Assembly (NCBI RefSeq): GCF_954871325.1
Contig: NC_088779.1
Location: 5,954,846 to 6,018,845 of the forward strand
Reading direction: 5' to 3'
DNA length: 64,000 nt
Origin: Gordionus sp. m RMFG-2023
Lineage: Eukaryota > Nematomorpha > Gordioida > Chordodea > Parachordodidae
The notes under the pieces were generated by a model, which was not told the origin of the DNA, did not search any database, and worked only from the letters and a program-made list of their open reading frames with translations. Positions 62,500 through 64,000 of this stretch are shown piece after piece. The translations under genes and the position numbers were made by a program. Numbering within the stretch: the first letter of the stretch is position 1; each line of letters opens with the position of its first letter.

Positions 62500-62800
62500 T
62501 AATTTAGTAGTGTAATTATAAATATGTATGTAGAAAATTGTTTGCCAAAAAATTAAATATAATTTTAGAAAAGAATTATCAAAAATGAGAAGAAAAAAAA
62601 TTGAGAAAAAATATAGTAAAAAAAATAAATTGAGAATAGATACAAATAAAATAATGAAATCGCACAAAGTTAGAAATAAAAAGGAAGAAATGACAAAAAT
62701 AAAAAAAAATTTTAAAAAAATTTAAAAATTTATAATTTTTTTAAAAAAATTTTAAAAAATTACGATTTTCCTTTTTGAAGGGGAATTTTCCTTTGACACT
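62500..62800 (-). repeat. Right terminal inverted repeat of the Tc1/mariner-type element
   Basis: Inverted partner of 56925-57200. It carries an extra A/T-rich expansion near 62700-62760 that the left copy lacks. Confidence 0.75.
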
Positions 62801-62814
62801 TTCCAAAAAAATTC

Positions 62815-64000
62815 TAACCATGGTTTTAAAAGTATACGACTATATTTTTGCGTCTCTGCTTCATTCATTGTATATCAAATTACTCATAAACCCCATAAAG
62901 ATATAAGACTAATAGCCATAGGTATATTTTTTTGAAGACCCATCAGCAAATTTTGGACTCTGTTTGCAGATGTAGCTTCCAGATTTCTTGCACCCACGCA
63001 GCTAGGTTTTGATATAATAAAGGGAGAGATAACGGCTCATGTGGCTCATATTTATCATAAAAGTAATCCCTGGAATGCACATTTAATTAAAATCGACTTC
63101 ATAAATGCTACACTACTTTATGCATGTCATGAGTTTATCAAATATTACACAAATTATGCTAAACTATTAATTAGCTGTTACCAAAATCCTTCCCTTTTTC
63201 AATTTAGAAATCAAACGATCTCACTGTAGATATTTAACATAAGGACCCTTCTAAGCCCTTGTATTTTGCTTAGGTTCTAATATTATTACTGATGGTGAAA
63301 GAGCGATCCAAGTATTTTAAAAACAAAATCCTTACTAGTCTCAAAAACTTCTAAAAACTCTTATAGTCACTTTCTGCTCACAAGACGTATTTCATATAAA
63401 CTTTTTCAACATTCCCCTAAATTTCCCTTAAGATGCACTGCTATCTTCAAATTTACCATAGAATTCAAAACTTACGGGTTAAAAATAAAATAAATAATGG
63501 AAAAATTTTCTTTGTTTTAATGACATTTCATGACATTTCAAGATTTCAAACCACTCTACCTACTTCCAATGAATAAATCGGAATTCGGTTTCCAATAGAC
63601 TTATCAATTAGCGGACTTATCTTATCTAAGCTTTTGAGGACTACTGTCCTTGCCTATAATTCTATTTTGATAAATTATTTACTAGATGAGGCCTCTTTAT
63701 GGCGCGCAACACAAACGCACTGGATACTCCCTTTTCTACAATCTAGTAGAAAGATTAGGATGTGCCCATGTTGCAGGTCCGTTGATTATCTTTACACCAA
63801 CTTATAATATGTCGATTATTTCTATGCAGCTGCTTTGAATATTAGTTCAGATCATGAGTTTGAACTCATTGACCAAAAAAATTAGTTTTTCTCTGGCTAT
63901 TCCTTTGGATTTCATTTTTATTATCTAGTAAAAATGTATTTCATAAAGGGGTGATACGGGCAAGCATTGCCTTCAATACATTTTAGATAGCGGACGAGCT
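62815..64000 (+). pseudogene. R2-like non-LTR protein fragment, continues past the window
   Basis: The + strand reads HKDIRLIAIG near 62890, QLGFDIIKGEI near 63000 and HLIKIDFINATLL near 63080. LLISCYQNPSLFQFRNQTIS (about 63163-63225) is closely similar to the RT of the copy at 628-3418. GPF/LVFCLGS near 63245-63290 is a shifted remnant of the GDPLGxLLF box. The region between 63290 and 63650 is internally deleted or too diverged to align, and no YxDD was found. THWILPFLQSS (near 63710) and ALNISSDHEFELI (about 63832-63870) match the post-RT region. Many frame changes occur. It starts directly next to the right end of the Tc1/mariner-type element. Confidence 0.75.

Larger units (their letters stand above)
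56845..62805 (-). mobile_element. Tc1/mariner-type DNA transposon with long terminal repeats, split by Gypsy-2
   Basis: Inverted repeats of about 280 bp lie at 56925-57200 and 62500-62800. They share, in order, AGTGTC, AGGAAAATT, TTGTCATTTCTT, TTTATTTCTAACTTT, GCGATTTC and TTTATTTGTATCT. Between them, after removing Gypsy-2 (57541-61528), lies one transposase pseudogene on the - strand. The mature element would be about 2 kb. No TA target duplication was pinned down because the outermost bases have diverged. Confidence 0.78.

Overview
This 64 kb window is very AT-rich and comes from a eukaryotic nuclear genome, most likely an invertebrate-type genome. I base that on the mix of mobile elements: LTR retrotransposons of the Ty3/Gypsy and Copia types, a non-LTR retrotransposon with a C-terminal restriction-like endonuclease, hAT and Tc1/mariner-type DNA transposons, and many small non-autonomous elements. 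I cannot name the species. I see no intact host protein gene, tRNA, rRNA, CRISPR array or bacterial-type operon. All recognisable coding sequence belongs to mobile elements, and every copy carries frameshifts, stops or lost catalytic residues.

Layout from the left. A nearly complete but frameshifted R2-like non-LTR element lies at about 480-3480 (+). At 11085-15782 there is a Gypsy element on the - strand (Gypsy-1) with short LTRs, a 5-bp target duplication, a 70-bp tandem duplication in gag, and a 544-bp inverted-repeat element inserted in its protease. A pair of 260-bp LTRs (21366-23490) encloses a short non-coding body with a minisatellite. At 27815-32745 two arms of about 1.2 kb form a giant inverted repeat built from 110-120-bp tandem units around a palindrome; they enclose a decayed hAT transposase. 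At 35040-37545 there are two more non-LTR fragments, one inside an inverted-repeat-bounded element. A decayed Copia polyprotein lies around 38600-40110.

The right third holds a hAT-type non-autonomous element with a perfect 8-bp duplication (52605-53468), two related loci (50706-51560 and 54600-56330) that share an unrecognised protein-like region and a common 3' repeat, a small satellite (56340-56825), and a nest. In the nest a second Gypsy element (57541-61528) is inserted inside the transposase of a Tc1/mariner-type element with long terminal repeats (about 56845-62805). The window ends inside another fragment of the non-LTR family (62815-64000).

The elements do not form a pathway. They record layers of insertion: small elements in Gypsy-1, Gypsy-2 in Tc1, and a small GC-rich element in the unrecognised locus. 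Two-copy tandem duplications of 70-320 bp recur throughout. The least explained items are the foldback-like hAT arms, the paired unrecognised loci, and a tRNA-like stretch just inside the Gypsy-2 left LTR. All coordinates of degenerate elements are approximate unless a target duplication fixes them.
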